Below are positions 34,106 to 44,129 of a DNA stretch of 64,000 nucleotides, one piece after another (within the stretch, counting starts at the first letter, position 1; every line of letters starts with the position of its first letter). The notes beneath the pieces were generated by a model. The model was not told the DNA's origin, ran no database searches, and was given only the letters and a program-made list of their open reading frames with translations. The position numbers were made by a program, and so were the translations under genes. Source of the DNA: Raffaelea ambrosiae (lineage: Eukaryota > Ascomycota > Sordariomycetes > Ophiostomatales > Ophiostomataceae); NCBI GenBank assembly GCA_002778195.1, contig PCDI01000013.1:186001-250000 (forward strand), read 5' to 3'.

Positions 34106-34150
34106 AACAGCATGAACAGCATGAACAGCATGAACAACATGAACAGCATG
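34106..34150. repeat. 9-bp microsatellite (AACAGCATG)n
   Basis: Five copies of AACAGCATG, one with AACAACATG, lie just 3' of the F-box-like gene. Similar 9-bp arrays occur near 37159 and 45327. Confidence 0.9.
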
Positions 34151-34377
34151 AGCACGTACAAGCATCAAAACATGGAAACACGGGGGAGACTGGGTAAAAA
34201 GCACAAGACTGTGGCAAAGGACAACAGAATGCACAGAAACATGTAAAGAAAAGGCGAACATGAGGAGGTGAAAAGCAGGCACAAGGCCAGGTTGGATGCA
34301 TGGGAACACTCTTCAACAAAGCCGGAGCAGATCGCGTATAAGCCGACAACGGTGACAATACGCAGAGGTATGGACAG

Positions 34378-36960
34378 TCACCAGAACGCGCTGCTCGCGG
34401 CATAACTGGCGATCGCACGACGGCCAAAAGCTGGGCGCATGGGGTCGGGCCAGATGCTGTTGACCGACGGCCTAGGCTTGTAGCGCCGCTGCTTCACATC
34501 CCAGTTGCCTGCCGGCATGTAGCCAGAGCAGATCTCATAGTGGGCCCCGTTGAATAGGGGCAGTCGAGGGATGAGCATGCCGCGGCTGAGGTACAGTTGT
34601 TCGAGCCGACGGCACTCCTGCTCGACCCGGCAGTCATGAACGGCCTGTGGGCAGTTTTCATACCAGTCGCCGGGTCCCATCCCGGGCCACTGCTTGGGAT
34701 TGTCCATGCCGATGATGTAGTGACCCCGTTTCGGGCGATGGGGACGCAACGCGTTGTGAACGTTGACCTCGTGCATGCTGTCAAGGTCCATGGCCAGGCC
34801 GCGGGCCCGTTGGAAGCGCCACAGATGGGTTCGGAAAGCCTCGTTCTTCTGGTCGCCGTCGTCGTCAGAGACCTTGATCAGCTCAGCCAGCGACAGGGGC
34901 TGGGGAAGCCGCTTCGGACCAATGACGCCGATGAACATCTGCACGACAGAGCGCTGGTGGACCTTGTAGTGGTCTGTCTCGTCCCGCAAGGTAGCGGCCA
35001 TATGGCAGGCAGAGCACACTGTAGAGACAGGAGAGCGCATGACAAACAGCGGGTACAGCCGCCTGCAGTCGGTGCAAGAGACTTTCCGGAATAGGGCGCT
35101 GTTGGAGCGCTGCGGGTTCCCATGGGTGATGATGGTGTACAGCATCTCCGCAGCCACATTGTGGGAAAGCGAGGTGTCCCTGCGCGAGGTCGGCTCGAGG
35201 CCGGAAAAGGTCCCCCGGACAAAGTGGTGGAGGACGCGCGGCACCGACCAGTCGGTCAGCGGCAGCTTCTCGAGGAACTGCCGGAAGGCGGTGTTGGGAG
35301 AGATGAGATCGATGCCCAGTTCTTCGGCCAGCGGCAAGATCCAGTACAGGAGGGACCCGAAGATGGCCCGGTCCGTGTCGATTCCCTCGTCGTTCCACGT
35401 GACGCCAAAGGAGCCTTCGCGGTTGACGTCGTCCGGGCCCCGGTGGAATCGGGGCGCAAAGTCAAAGGCGACGGGAGGCATCCCGGAATCGACGCGCTCC
35501 TTGAGCAGCTTGAGGAGGTCGTACGTGGCCGAGAAGTGCAATAGCTCACAGTTGAAAATGCCCAGCTTTTGGAGCTTGGGAAAGTTTCCATCTTTGAGCA
35601 GAATGCCCATCAGGTTCATGTCGAGGAATGGCACCCGGTTCAGATACAGTGTCTTGAGGCCGGACTGCACGTGGTGCAGGCCGCGGAGCAGCTTCACAGT
35701 ACTCTCAAAGCTTTTGGAGAACGAATGCTCCCGGCGGCTGTGCACGGAGGTCACCAGGATACGTCCGCACGTGCTCCGCTTAGCGACGACCGACTCGAAG
35801 CCGTCGATGCCGTCTTTGGTGTAGTCGCCGCGCTTCTCGGCCAACGCCAGCTGGTGGTCCGACTTGTCCCATTTGTTATAGTGGCCGTGGGTGGCATCCC
35901 ACACGTCGAGGTGCTTGCCAACGACAGCAAACATGACGGACCGCGTCATAGACAGGCTCAGCAGGTCCGGGAACGAGACATGCTGCAGAATAGCCTCGGC
36001 CAGTTCGTCCAGAGTCAGGACTTGGGTGATAGTCGCTTCTTTTGAGATGTCGATAACAGCACCGGGCTTCGCGATGCTGGCAGAGAGTGGCTTCTCAGGC
36101 AGGCCCATGGCCAGGGGGGCTCGGGTGAGGCAGGGTCCGCGTGGGAAGGGTTCCACGTCGCTGAGATCGGCGATGCTCCACTCGTTTCTCAAGTTTTCCT
36201 GGATGTACTTTTTCTCCAGGAGCTCGGCGTACGCCTCGACGCTGTAGCCGACTCTCGGGTGGTACTCATCTCCCCCGTAGTAGATAAGATGCGGAGGGTC
36301 CCCAAACGCACTATGCCGATGGACGCGTGGTGTTGCCAGTGAAAATTTCGGAACCTTGTCCCGTGACTCTTGTTCAAGCCGAGAGCTCGATCTGGTTGAA
36401 ATGCCAGAATGGACGTCGGACTGAGTGCCATCCTGAGCGTGGGGCTGGCCTGCAGATGGAGCGTCTTCGTTGGCCGTGGTATTGGTCTTGATCTTCCGGT
36501 TTCTGTTCCGGTGCTTCCAGCCTTGGTACGTCTTGTTGAAGCGATATGCCGGACCACCCTGCCCAGTGCTGTTTTGCTTGTTCATGGTCTGGATGCTAGG
36601 CCCGTTCGATGGACCCTGGGCAATGCCCTTGCCCTTTGGCTGATTGGTCTGGGACGGTCCGCCCTGGGACGTGTTACCCTGGAACGTGCTGCCCTGGGAC
36701 GTGCTGCCCTGGGACATGTCGCTCTGGGACGTGTTACCCTGGAACGTGCTGCCCTGGGACGTGTTGCCCAGGGAGCCTTGGGACATGTTGCCCTGCGACG
36801 TGCTACCCTGGGACCTGTCGCCGTTGGGCTTGTCATCGCTGGGCTTCTCGCCCTGGGACTTGTTGTCTTTGTACTTGGACATTTTGTTCCAAGCCTTTGA
36901 TTGAACGGTCAGCATGATGCGATAATCAGACCGGTAGTACTGAGGTTGTGGGAAGCCCAT
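34378..36960 (-). CDS. F-box-like protein with N-terminal Ser-Gln-Gly repeat array
   Basis: A single exon of 860 residues from the ATG at 36960 (MGFPQPQYYRS). A nearby in-frame ATG at about 36882 (MSKYKDNK) is an alternative start. Residues about 35-110 are a tandem array of SQGSTFQGNT-type pentapeptide pairs. A basic stretch follows (KHRNRNRKIK). An F-box-like helix bundle is suggested at VLTLDELAEAILQHVSFPDLLSLSMTRSVMFAVV. The C-terminal half has leucine-rich-like segments (GLKTLYLNRVPFLDMNLMGI, LGIFNCELL) and a possible zinc site CTDCRR...CSACH. F-box proteins select substrates for SCF ubiquitin ligases, but this assignment rests on pattern only. The large fungal-specific C-terminal region (WPGMGPGDWYENCPQ) is not one I can name. 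Confidence 0.72.
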   Translation of the reverse strand: MGFPQPQYYRSDYRIMLTVQSKAWNKMSKYKDNKSQGEKPSDDKPNGDRSQGSTSQGNMSQGSLGNTSQGSTFQGNTSQSDMSQGSTSQGSTFQGNTSQGGPSQTNQPKGKGIAQGPSNGPSIQTMNKQNSTGQGGPAYRFNKTYQGWKHRNRNRKIKTNTTANEDAPSAGQPHAQDGTQSDVHSGISTRSSSRLEQESRDKVPKFSLATPRVHRHSAFGDPPHLIYYGGDEYHPRVGYSVEAYAELLEKKYIQENLRNEWSIADLSDVEPFPRGPCLTRAPLAMGLPEKPLSASIAKPGAVIDISKEATITQVLTLDELAEAILQHVSFPDLLSLSMTRSVMFAVVGKHLDVWDATHGHYNKWDKSDHQLALAEKRGDYTKDGIDGFESVVAKRSTCGRILVTSVHSRREHSFSKSFESTVKLLRGLHHVQSGLKTLYLNRVPFLDMNLMGILLKDGNFPKLQKLGIFNCELLHFSATYDLLKLLKERVDSGMPPVAFDFAPRFHRGPDDVNREGSFGVTWNDEGIDTDRAIFGSLLYWILPLAEELGIDLISPNTAFRQFLEKLPLTDWSVPRVLHHFVRGTFSGLEPTSRRDTSLSHNVAAEMLYTIITHGNPQRSNSALFRKVSCTDCRRLYPLFVMRSPVSTVCSACHMAATLRDETDHYKVHQRSVVQMFIGVIGPKRLPQPLSLAELIKVSDDDGDQKNEAFRTHLWRFQRARGLAMDLDSMHEVNVHNALRPHRPKRGHYIIGMDNPKQWPGMGPGDWYENCPQAVHDCRVEQECRRLEQLYLSRGMLIPRLPLFNGAHYEICSGYMPAGNWDVKQRRYKPRPSVNSIWPDPMRPAFGRRAIASYAASSAFW
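36655..36850 (-). repeat. coding minisatellite, 15-bp unit
   Basis: The plus strand reads CCCTGGGACGTG(C/T)TG repeated about a dozen times with small changes. In the minus frame it encodes alternating SQGST, FQGNT and SQGNM-type pentapeptides within the F-box-like gene. All units are multiples of 15 nt, so the frame is kept. Confidence 0.9.
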
Positions 36961-37158
36961 AATCAAAAAGAACGAAAAGAAGCCGAAGTTGGGACAGTGA
37001 AAAGACAGTGAGGCAGGGGGGGGAAGAAGCGAAAAAGGCAGTCAAAAACCAAAATGCCTGGCCAAAACGAGAGCCTGTCGTCTCGTCTCCAAGTAGTCTC
37101 GGATGAAGTGAACCGAACAACGCGACAGAATAAACAAGAGGCGTTGGTGAGGGTGGAG

Positions 37159-37212
37159 AGCATCAAGAGCATCAAGAGAATCAAGCGCATGAAGAACATC
37201 AAGAACATCAAC
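37159..37212. repeat. 9-bp microsatellite (AGCATCAAG / AACATCAAG)
   Basis: Six or so imperfect copies of a nonamer, in the upstream region of the F-box-like gene. It resembles the arrays at 34106 and 45327 in unit length and A-rich composition. Confidence 0.8.
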
Positions 37213-37482
37213 AGTACTGGGCAAAAGCAATGTGAATCCAAACAACGGTAGAATACGGGCGTTTTGTGATGCTGAAGACAGAAAATATCAAACAGAAAAT
37301 GCCAAACATTCCACAGAAGGGCAACGACTATAGGCGACGCAAAACGCGAAGACGCGTGCACAGGGAAGCGTCGACTGTTCAGTGCTCAGATGCCACGTAC
37401 CTTTCTAGGACTTCTGGCGAGGAATGCCTCCAGAAACGGCAGGAGCTCGCGGTTTTCGAAGGAAGGAACGGGTGAACCGTGA

Positions 37483-37484
37483 TG

Positions 37485-37518
<34 letters not shown>

Positions 37519-37537
37519 GGTGGTGGTGGTGGTGGTG
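37483..37537. repeat. trinucleotide array (GTT)n(GGT)n
   Basis: Four GTT units are followed by about twelve uninterrupted GGT units on the plus strand. No supported gene covers it. Confidence 0.95.
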
Positions 37538-38262
37538 AGAAGAGAGTATATCGCGAAAAACGATAATAGAAACAGCAAAGAGAAGATGATTGGGACGAGA
37601 AAAGGTATAGAAGAGGAGGTAGAGTCGTCGGAGAGAAAGGTGGGTGACGAGCAAAGTGTTGATGCAAATCAAACAGTCCCCTTTGGAAAGTAAACAAAAA
37701 AGGTTCGGGGAGTTGAGAGGTGGACGAGGAGAAGAAAGTGAAGGGGAAGTCAGGTGGGCAGATTTGAAACAGAAGTGACGAAAGCAAACGGTCAATTTTA
37801 AATTATTTAATTTGTGTGCGCGTGTGCGAGGGCAGAAGAGGGCAGACTGTACGTCAACAGTTCTCCAGAGGGGGGCGGAGCGCCTGAGACGAGACCGAGT
37901 CGAATAGCAGGGAAAGCCTAACAACCAACTCAGACTGCTCTCAGAGTTCTGAGGGTTGTGCTCGATTAGGGTTTGTTGACAAGAGATCGGACGAGGGCTG
38001 GAGGGCCGGCGTCATAGTGGCCAGCCGGGCAACCAACTGGCCAGTGTTGCCTGGAGCTCATCTCGTTCAACCGGAGTGGATGGGTTCCTGACGTGTGCGT
38101 GAATCTTGCCATTTGCTCGTTTGTTTCTTGCGAGTGTCTTCAAAACGGCATCTACTATTCAAAGGGCTATTCTACAGACTATATATACAAAGAGCCGAGA
38201 CGAATGGAGAAAGGACGAGTGAGACATAGAAGATCAAAAGAAAATGAAGCAAGACAAGAAAC

Positions 38263-38559
38263 CAAGGTGACGCGTAGACAGGAGAAAGTCAACAGATGAA
38301 CAACAGACAGCTCGCAGATGACGGGGGTCGGAGTCTGGTACGCTGCCGAAACGATGTTCTTTCTGTCCAGATTTCTGTCCAGCAAGAAAAAATCAAACAA
38401 GGAACCAGCTTGCAAAAAAAAACAAGGTGACGCGCAGACAAGAGAAGGTGAACAGACGAAGAGCAGACAGCTCGTTGATGACGCGGATCGGAGTCTGGAA
38501 CGCGGCCGAAACAATGTTCTGTCCAGCGAGAGAAAAATCAAACAAAGAAACAGCTTGCG
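38263..38559. repeat. direct tandem duplication, about 150 bp, period 160
   Basis: Copy 1 (38263-38413) and copy 2 (38423-38559) both run from CAAGGTGACGCG through CGGAGTCTGG and GCCGAAAC to CAGCTTGC, with scattered substitutions and a 13-nt difference (an extra TTCTGTCCAGAT-like stretch in copy 1). An A run separates them. Confidence 0.88.
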
Positions 38560-38700
38560 AAAGATTGTTGTGAAAGCAGATACAGAAGAGAGGCCGGAGG
38601 CAAAGTGGACGATTATAGACTTGTGACACGTTGTCGATGGTATGGAGACGGCCAAGAGGCGGCCTCGTCGAGCAGAAAATGATGTTCGGTGTAACAACAG

Positions 38701-38930
38701 AGTGGAGAAAGAAGAGCAGGAGAAGGAAGACGAGGAAGAGAAAGAGGACGACGAAGAAAAAGAGGATGAGGAAAAGAAAGAGGACGACGAAGAGAAAGAG
38801 GACGACGAAGAGAAAGAAGAAGAGCAGGAGAAGACGCAGAGAATGAGGATGACGAAGGAGAAGACGGGGAAGAGAAAGACGACGAAGAAGAAGAAGAAGA
38901 AGAAGAAGAGAGAGAGAAAGCGTGCAGAAG
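38701..38930. repeat. polypurine tract (GA-rich), about 230 nt
   Basis: Nearly all A and G on the plus strand, built from GAAGA, GAGGAC and AAAGAG motifs, with only scattered C and T. It can be translated as a Lys/Glu-only frame, which I treat as low-complexity DNA and not as a gene. Confidence 0.85.
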
Positions 38931-40384
38931 ACCGTTGGAAAAAAGTGGGCGATCTGTAAAGTGGTCAGGACTTGGGAACAGGTCCGGGGAAAAGCAAAGG
39001 GGCTGGCTGGGCAGGTGTAAACAAAGGGTACTGTTGTGCGTGGCAGGGCCAGACCACCTGTCTTCAGGCAGGCAGTTTGCACTGGCCAGCTGAACAGGGC
39101 GGGCCGAGTGGACTGGGCCAGGCGAACAGTCTAGGCGAACAGTCTAGGCCACCAGACGGCATTGAGCCACCTGGACAGCCGAACAGGACAGGAGAGGTAC
39201 TCGAGCAATGCCCTGCAACAGAAGCAATCCGTGCAGCTGTTCCTGTTCGCCGTAGCTTTGAATAAACATGAACCCCATCGTATATGCCGGTGTCAAGGGA
39301 CGGTCCGATGGATGTGTGCGAGGCTTTGGTGTGCTTGGGCGACTGGCCGTCCTCGCAGAGCATGGCCTTCGCGTTGGCTTGTACTTTCGTGGCCCAGAGA
39401 CTCCGGTGTTGGTGCAGGAGAGCCCACGAAAGACCCCCCCCCTCCTATAGGGACAATATCTCCGAGAACAGAGCCAGAAGACCGCCCGAAGAAACGCGTC
39501 CAACGACCACGTCGACCGACCAGAGGCGACAAACAAGGAGAATCGAGGAATCGTCAGCGTACGACTCCGTACAACTACCTCATCGACACATCATGGAGAG
39601 CTTCGGTCCCGACCTGGGGAATCACGCGAGTGTGGCAGAGGATGAGAAGACAGGACAAGAGAAACACAACCACAGGGACAGCAGCAGAAAAAGAAAAAAA
39701 AAACCAGAAGACGCGCACTTGCATTCGCGGCACGGGTGCAGCCACGGCCGCGTTCGCGACGACTATCGTGAGAAGAGAACACAGCGTCGACGCGATGCTG
39801 CCAGTGGAAACTGCCATCCGCATCACCACTGGCAGGGTCATGGGATGCGGATTTGCCCGCGGCCCACCACCACCACCCAAACGCGGCACACCAGGGCTAT
39901 CGTTCTCTCCAGATTGGCCGGCGGCTGTCACCCACAGACCTTTCCCGGCAGGAAGCTGCTAGGCGATACTGCGGAGAAGCGTGCCTAGACGAAAACCGGA
40001 CTGATAAGGGAGCGGCTGGCAAGATAGGACGACTCTGCGACACTGGGACACGGGACGGCTTCGTCTGCGAATATAAAGAAGGGCTGCGAAGACGGGGCCC
40101 CGAAAAGGTGAGAGCTCTCCAGAACGAGCGGAAATCCGAACTGACTGCAGACGGACCGAAGACGACGACGCAGAAGAACAGAGAAGCAAAGGAGAGAACA
40201 GAAGGACAGAATCCCAGAAGAACGAAAGAGCAAGGGAAAAAAAGAAACAAAAAACCACAAGGGCCGCACACAGAAGCAGGCCAGACAACGAGACATTGGC
40301 GGCGAGAGACGAGACATCCACAGCGTGCGAGCAGAGCCAACACAACCGAGCGCACAATAAACGGTTGAGAACACTTGTTAAGAA

Positions 40385-41344
40385 ATGGCCACCGTCGACG
40401 GCGACACCATCGCCATGGGGCCCGCGGGCGACCAGTGGCTCTACGACCGGCCGACGCGGACCTACGACCTCTCCCGGCGCGGCGGCAGCGGTGCCGGACC
40501 AACAAGCCAACCCCCGCTCGTGACGGTCCAGACCACCGGCGACGGCAGCGCGGACGCCCGCATCGCCCTCGCGCCCGGCCGCACCGCCCTCGTCATCGTG
40601 GACATGCAGAACTTCTTTCTGCACCCCGCGTGCCTGGACCACCCGACCGGCCGGGCCGCCGTGCCGCCGCTGGTCCAGCTGATCGGCGACTGCCGGGCCG
40701 CCGGGATCCAGGTCATCTGGCTCAACTGGGGGCTCACCGACGACGACCTCGCGGCGATGCCGGCGGCCGTCGTCCGCGGGTTCGCCCAGTCGATGATGGA
40801 TGCGGATGCGGGTGCGGGCGCGGATGCGGGTGCGGGCGCGGACCCCCCCTCCCCGTGCGGGCTGGGCGTCGACCTGGGCGACGGCCGGGGCCGCGCCCTC
40901 GTGGCCGGCGCGTGGAACAGCGCCGTGCACGCAGACCTGGCCCCGGCGATGGACGCGGCGGCGGACCTCCAGGTGGCCAAGAACCGCATCTCGGGCCTGT
41001 GGTCGACGGCGACGCCGCTGTGGCAGGCGTTGGCGGCGCGGCCGCAGCTGCGGACGCTGCTGTTTGCCGGCGTCAACACGGACCAGTGCGTGCTGGGCAC
41101 GCTGACGGACGCGTACCACGCCGGCTGGGACTGCGTGGCGGTGGCCGACTGCTGCGCAACGACGACGCCGACGGGGCAGGAGACGTCGCTGTGGAACGTT
41201 TCGGTGCGTGCACACTCCACACCACAACGGTGACCATCCTCTGCTAACACATCTCAGCATGTCTACGGATTCGTGATCGACAGCAAGACCTTTCGCGAGG
41301 GCGTCGAGGCCTACCAAAAGGAAAAAGTCGACCAGCCCGAGTAG
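40385..41344 (+). CDS. isochorismatase-like cysteine hydrolase, two exons
   Basis: Exons 40385-41203 and 41258-41344 join in phase (S|HVYGF), giving 301 residues. The cysteine hydrolase triad is visible: Asp in LVIVDMQNFF, Lys in QVAKNRISGL and the nucleophile Cys in VNTDQCVLGT, followed by VADCCATTT. The family hydrolyses C-N or ether bonds (isochorismate, nicotinamide, N-carbamoyl compounds); the true substrate cannot be read from motifs. It probably acts in the cytosol, since no signal peptide is seen. A short Asp-Ala/Gly repeat (DADAGAGADAGAGAD) is inserted before the middle strand and reflects a GGTGCGGGCGCGGAT-type DNA repeat. The GTGCGT donor and a TCTGCTAACAC branch site support the intron. 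Confidence 0.92.
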
Positions 41345-43817
41345 AAAAAATGGCGACAAGGGACAGAGAGAGGAGATAGCACGGCAGATAACCACACGCT
41401 TGACAGATAGCCGGGGGGGAAGAGATCTGCTAGGGAAGGTGGTGTGTTGGAGCCGTCATGGGGGGCGGATGCAAGATAAAGAGACAAAAGAGGCAGAAAG
41501 GGGAAGGTCGTGAACCAGCAAGAGAGCGAAAACCAGGGAACCCGAGGAACCAACCGACAAGGGGCTATCCAGTGTTGTCGATCGAGAGAACAAGGGCAGG
41601 TCTGCAAGACACAATCGAAGAACGCGTTTTTGTCCCTTTTCCATTCCATGCCGATGACGCCATGTTGCTCTTTTCTTTCTTGATCCCCTTTCCTTCCCCT
41701 GGTCGATCGTGGAGATCTCACGATGTTTTGTCCGAGATCCCTCTTTAGTCCACCCACTGGCCCACGCGAAACAAAGGAAGCCCGGAACTGAATACCAAAA
41801 CAAGCAAAAGTAAAGGCTCGAAAGGAGAAGAAAAAAAAGCACATATTTTTCTGCTTGGTTCGAACAAGAAAAAAAAAAAACCCCTCGGGGCCCTTAGACC
41901 GAAACGGGAAACAAGGGAGGATCCCACGATAACCAACTACGGTGCACGCCTTTCCCACAAGGCGGGGCGCTTTTTGCTATCCACCGTTCAGGTGGATAGA
42001 TACCGAAGGGATCTGCGTCTGCACCTGTATCTTACGGGGCGGCGGTCTGCGAAGCCAGCCCCAGGGAGGCATGTTTTGTCCGCAGTCCTCCAATCCGAAG
42101 TCGAGATCCAGGCTTGTATCCACTGCACTCGCGAGAAACACAGGACTGGAAGAACGCCCGTAGGTGATCACCAAAAGCCAGCCCTTGATAGTACTATGTA
42201 CATACATAGTTTCCCTCTCTCTCTCTCTCTCTCACCTTTTTGCTGATCGTCGGCCCATTCACAGGAACCAAGACCGGTTTTTCTGTTCTCGACTTTTTTC
42301 TTTTTGCTCCCGCTAGTTTTCGCTCGTCCAGCTTCGCTCCGTCAGGTAGTTAGGGTCCAGTCCAGTCCAATTGTGTCCGGGTTTTGGTTTCTTTTTCTCT
42401 CTGGTTTTGCTCTTCTTTTCCCGCCTGCTGTTTTGTCCACCTCAGCTTCATTTCCAACCGTGGGCCCTGATCCCGAGTTTTGTTTTTCCGAAGCGAGATG
42501 GGTTTGGTTTTTTTTCCTTTTCCAGGATGCCTCTTTGGCTTTCGCGTAATAGTTTGATTTGTCCCAAAAGCTGGTCGGACAAAGATGCGCAACGGGGTTT
42601 CCGTCCTCGGCCAAGTCTGTCTGTAGGGGACAATGACAGGTGCCAGCGCTGAGAACTGTCCCTGTGGCACCTGTGGCACCTGGCACCTGTGGCATGTGGA
42701 TTGTTGGCCCAGAAGGCCCTGTGTGTCCCTTGGTTTGGCAGCCCGGCGAAATTGCGATGCGCCGCACCTGTAAGCACTTCCGGCAGCTATCCCTCCCGTC
42801 TCCTCCTGTCACCCTGCGCGAAAGTAGAAGAAGGGGCGAATGCAAAGGCAGCACAGGGTGCCGCAAAGCAACAGCCAAGAAAGAAGCTTGGGCGGGAAAA
42901 TAGCCCTCCCTAGATGATACTTTCCTGGCCTGTTGGTTTTTTACAGTGTAGTTATAGTCCAAGTCGCGTAATATGTGTGTTCCATGGCGCGAAGCTTCTC
43001 CCTTGTCGCAAAGGACAACGCGAACTGCAAGGGAGAAAAGCTTGCTCCTTAAATTCACATATGTACTTGTTAAATAGAAAAAAATCACACCAATGGTTTT
43101 GGCTGTCTGACTGTATCTGACACTTTTCTCGTTGGCGGACCCTTGGAGAAGATCCAAATAAGAAAATCTCATAGAAACTGGGATAAAAGTGCCGTCAGAA
43201 GGATCAAGGGGGGAAATTGGGCTCCTCGACCTTGTCGACCCCGTTGGCCAAACAAAGGAGAAAACGCGTGCCCAGGAACACAAGGAGCATTCCCAAAGAA
43301 CATTCCTAGAAGAGGAAAAGAAAGAAAAGAGGGCCAGACGTTTCTCGCCGACTCACTTTCTTCTCTTCATGCTTCTAATTCCTCCCTTTCCACGCCTCTC
43401 CCAACCATCAGAAATAATAACGCCCTCCACGAAAATACTGTTTAGTTTTTCGTCCCAGAAAATGCCCGTAGTAAGTTTTTGTCCCATGACGTTCCCAAGT
43501 CAAGTTCGGTGTCCTCATGTGGAGGTAGTGTCCGTCGAGTAGATCGAAATGCAGAATATAAAATCAACGCCGAGAAATATGCAATGCGACAAAAGAAGAG
43601 AGTGATGCTGATTGCTGGGTGTGTTTTTTGTTGTTGTGCGTTCAAATGAACGTCGTACCCGAGTCGTAGAAAGAAAGAAAAGAAAAATGCAATAAATAAT
43701 GTGAAGAAGAATCGAAGAAGTGATCGAAGAAGTGATCGAAGAAGTGATCGAAGAAGTGATCGAAGAAGTGATCGGTGGTGGCTAGCTGCTCAAGAGCAAG
43801 TCTTTGGTGTGTCCCAA
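41345..43817. other. intergenic 2.5 kb, no gene seen
   Basis: Low-complexity DNA with A/T runs, a CT repeat near 42212-42232 and a short CACCTGTGG repeat at 42663-42700. Short frames overlap in several phases and are not convincing. A 12-bp tandem repeat lies at 43711-43774. Confidence 0.5.
43711..43774. repeat. 12-bp tandem repeat (ATCGAAGAAGTG)5
   Basis: Five perfect copies plus ATCG. It lies about 45 nt beyond the stop codon of the small secreted protein gene, probably in its 3' UTR. Confidence 0.95.
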
Positions 43818-44129
43818 CTAGTACTTGTGCAAGATGTCGTTCTTGCAGATGCCGCCACCGCAGCAGGCATCTGGGCTCAGCTGGCCGTTCAGGATGGCAT
43901 CAATCTTGGCCTGGGAGGAGAGTCAGTACTATGAGGAGGGGGGGGGAGTATCAACCAAGGGGGAAACGCATAGAGTAAGCGTGTGGCAGTCGAGAGCTTC
44001 CACAACAAGCACGCGAACACGAGAACGTCACGAACGTACATCTGGGCACGGAATTGGTGTTGCCTGCACGAGACCGGACAGGGAAACGAAGATAGCCGCG
44101 AGGGCCGGCAGCAGCATTTGTGGTTGCAT
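43818..44129 (-). CDS. small secreted cysteine-containing protein, 60 residues, two exons
   Basis: Exon 1 is 44129-44040 (30 codons) and exon 2 is 43910-43818 (30 codons plus TAG), separated by a 129-nt intron with a GTACGT donor and a CCTCCCAG acceptor; both exons are phase 0. The N-terminus (MQPQMLLPALAAIFVSLSGLVQA) is a clear signal peptide with likely cleavage before TPIPCPD. The mature part, about 37 residues, reads AKIDAILNGQLSPDACC then GGGICKNDILHKY, with four Cys (CP, CC, C). This resembles a widespread type of fungal small secreted protein I cannot name with certainty. Function is unknown; extracellular location is inferred. The ATG at 44129 is the first on this strand for about 250 nt. 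Confidence 0.78.

Larger units (their letters stand above)
32591..34377. other. intergenic 1.8 kb with tandem repeats
   Basis: The left part is T-rich and low-complexity (3' flank of the PPP4R2-like gene). 33208-33426 holds a Cys-rich minus-strand frame discussed in the findings. 33491-33765 is an 80-95 bp tandem repeat and 34106-34150 a 9-bp repeat. No gene is firmly supported. Confidence 0.5.
36961..40384. other. intergenic 3.4 kb, repeat-rich, no gene seen
   Basis: Contains a 9-bp array (37159-37212), a GTT/GGT array (37483-37537), a direct tandem duplication (38263-38559) and a long polypurine tract (38701-38930). Frames of 100-270 codons exist at 39160-39990 but are Arg/Pro-rich, mutually overlapping and unrecognised, so I do not call a gene. 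The last part is the upstream region of the isochorismatase-like gene. Confidence 0.5.

Noticed and set aside
38642..38959. Lys/Glu-only protein of about 105 residues
   Set aside because: It is the translation of a polypurine tract; all three frames give similar low-complexity peptides.
39162..39988. Overlapping 230-270 codon plus frames upstream of the isochorismatase-like gene
   Set aside because: Two frames overlap over the same DNA, both rich in Arg/Pro/His, with no recognisable domain. Probably leader or intergenic DNA.
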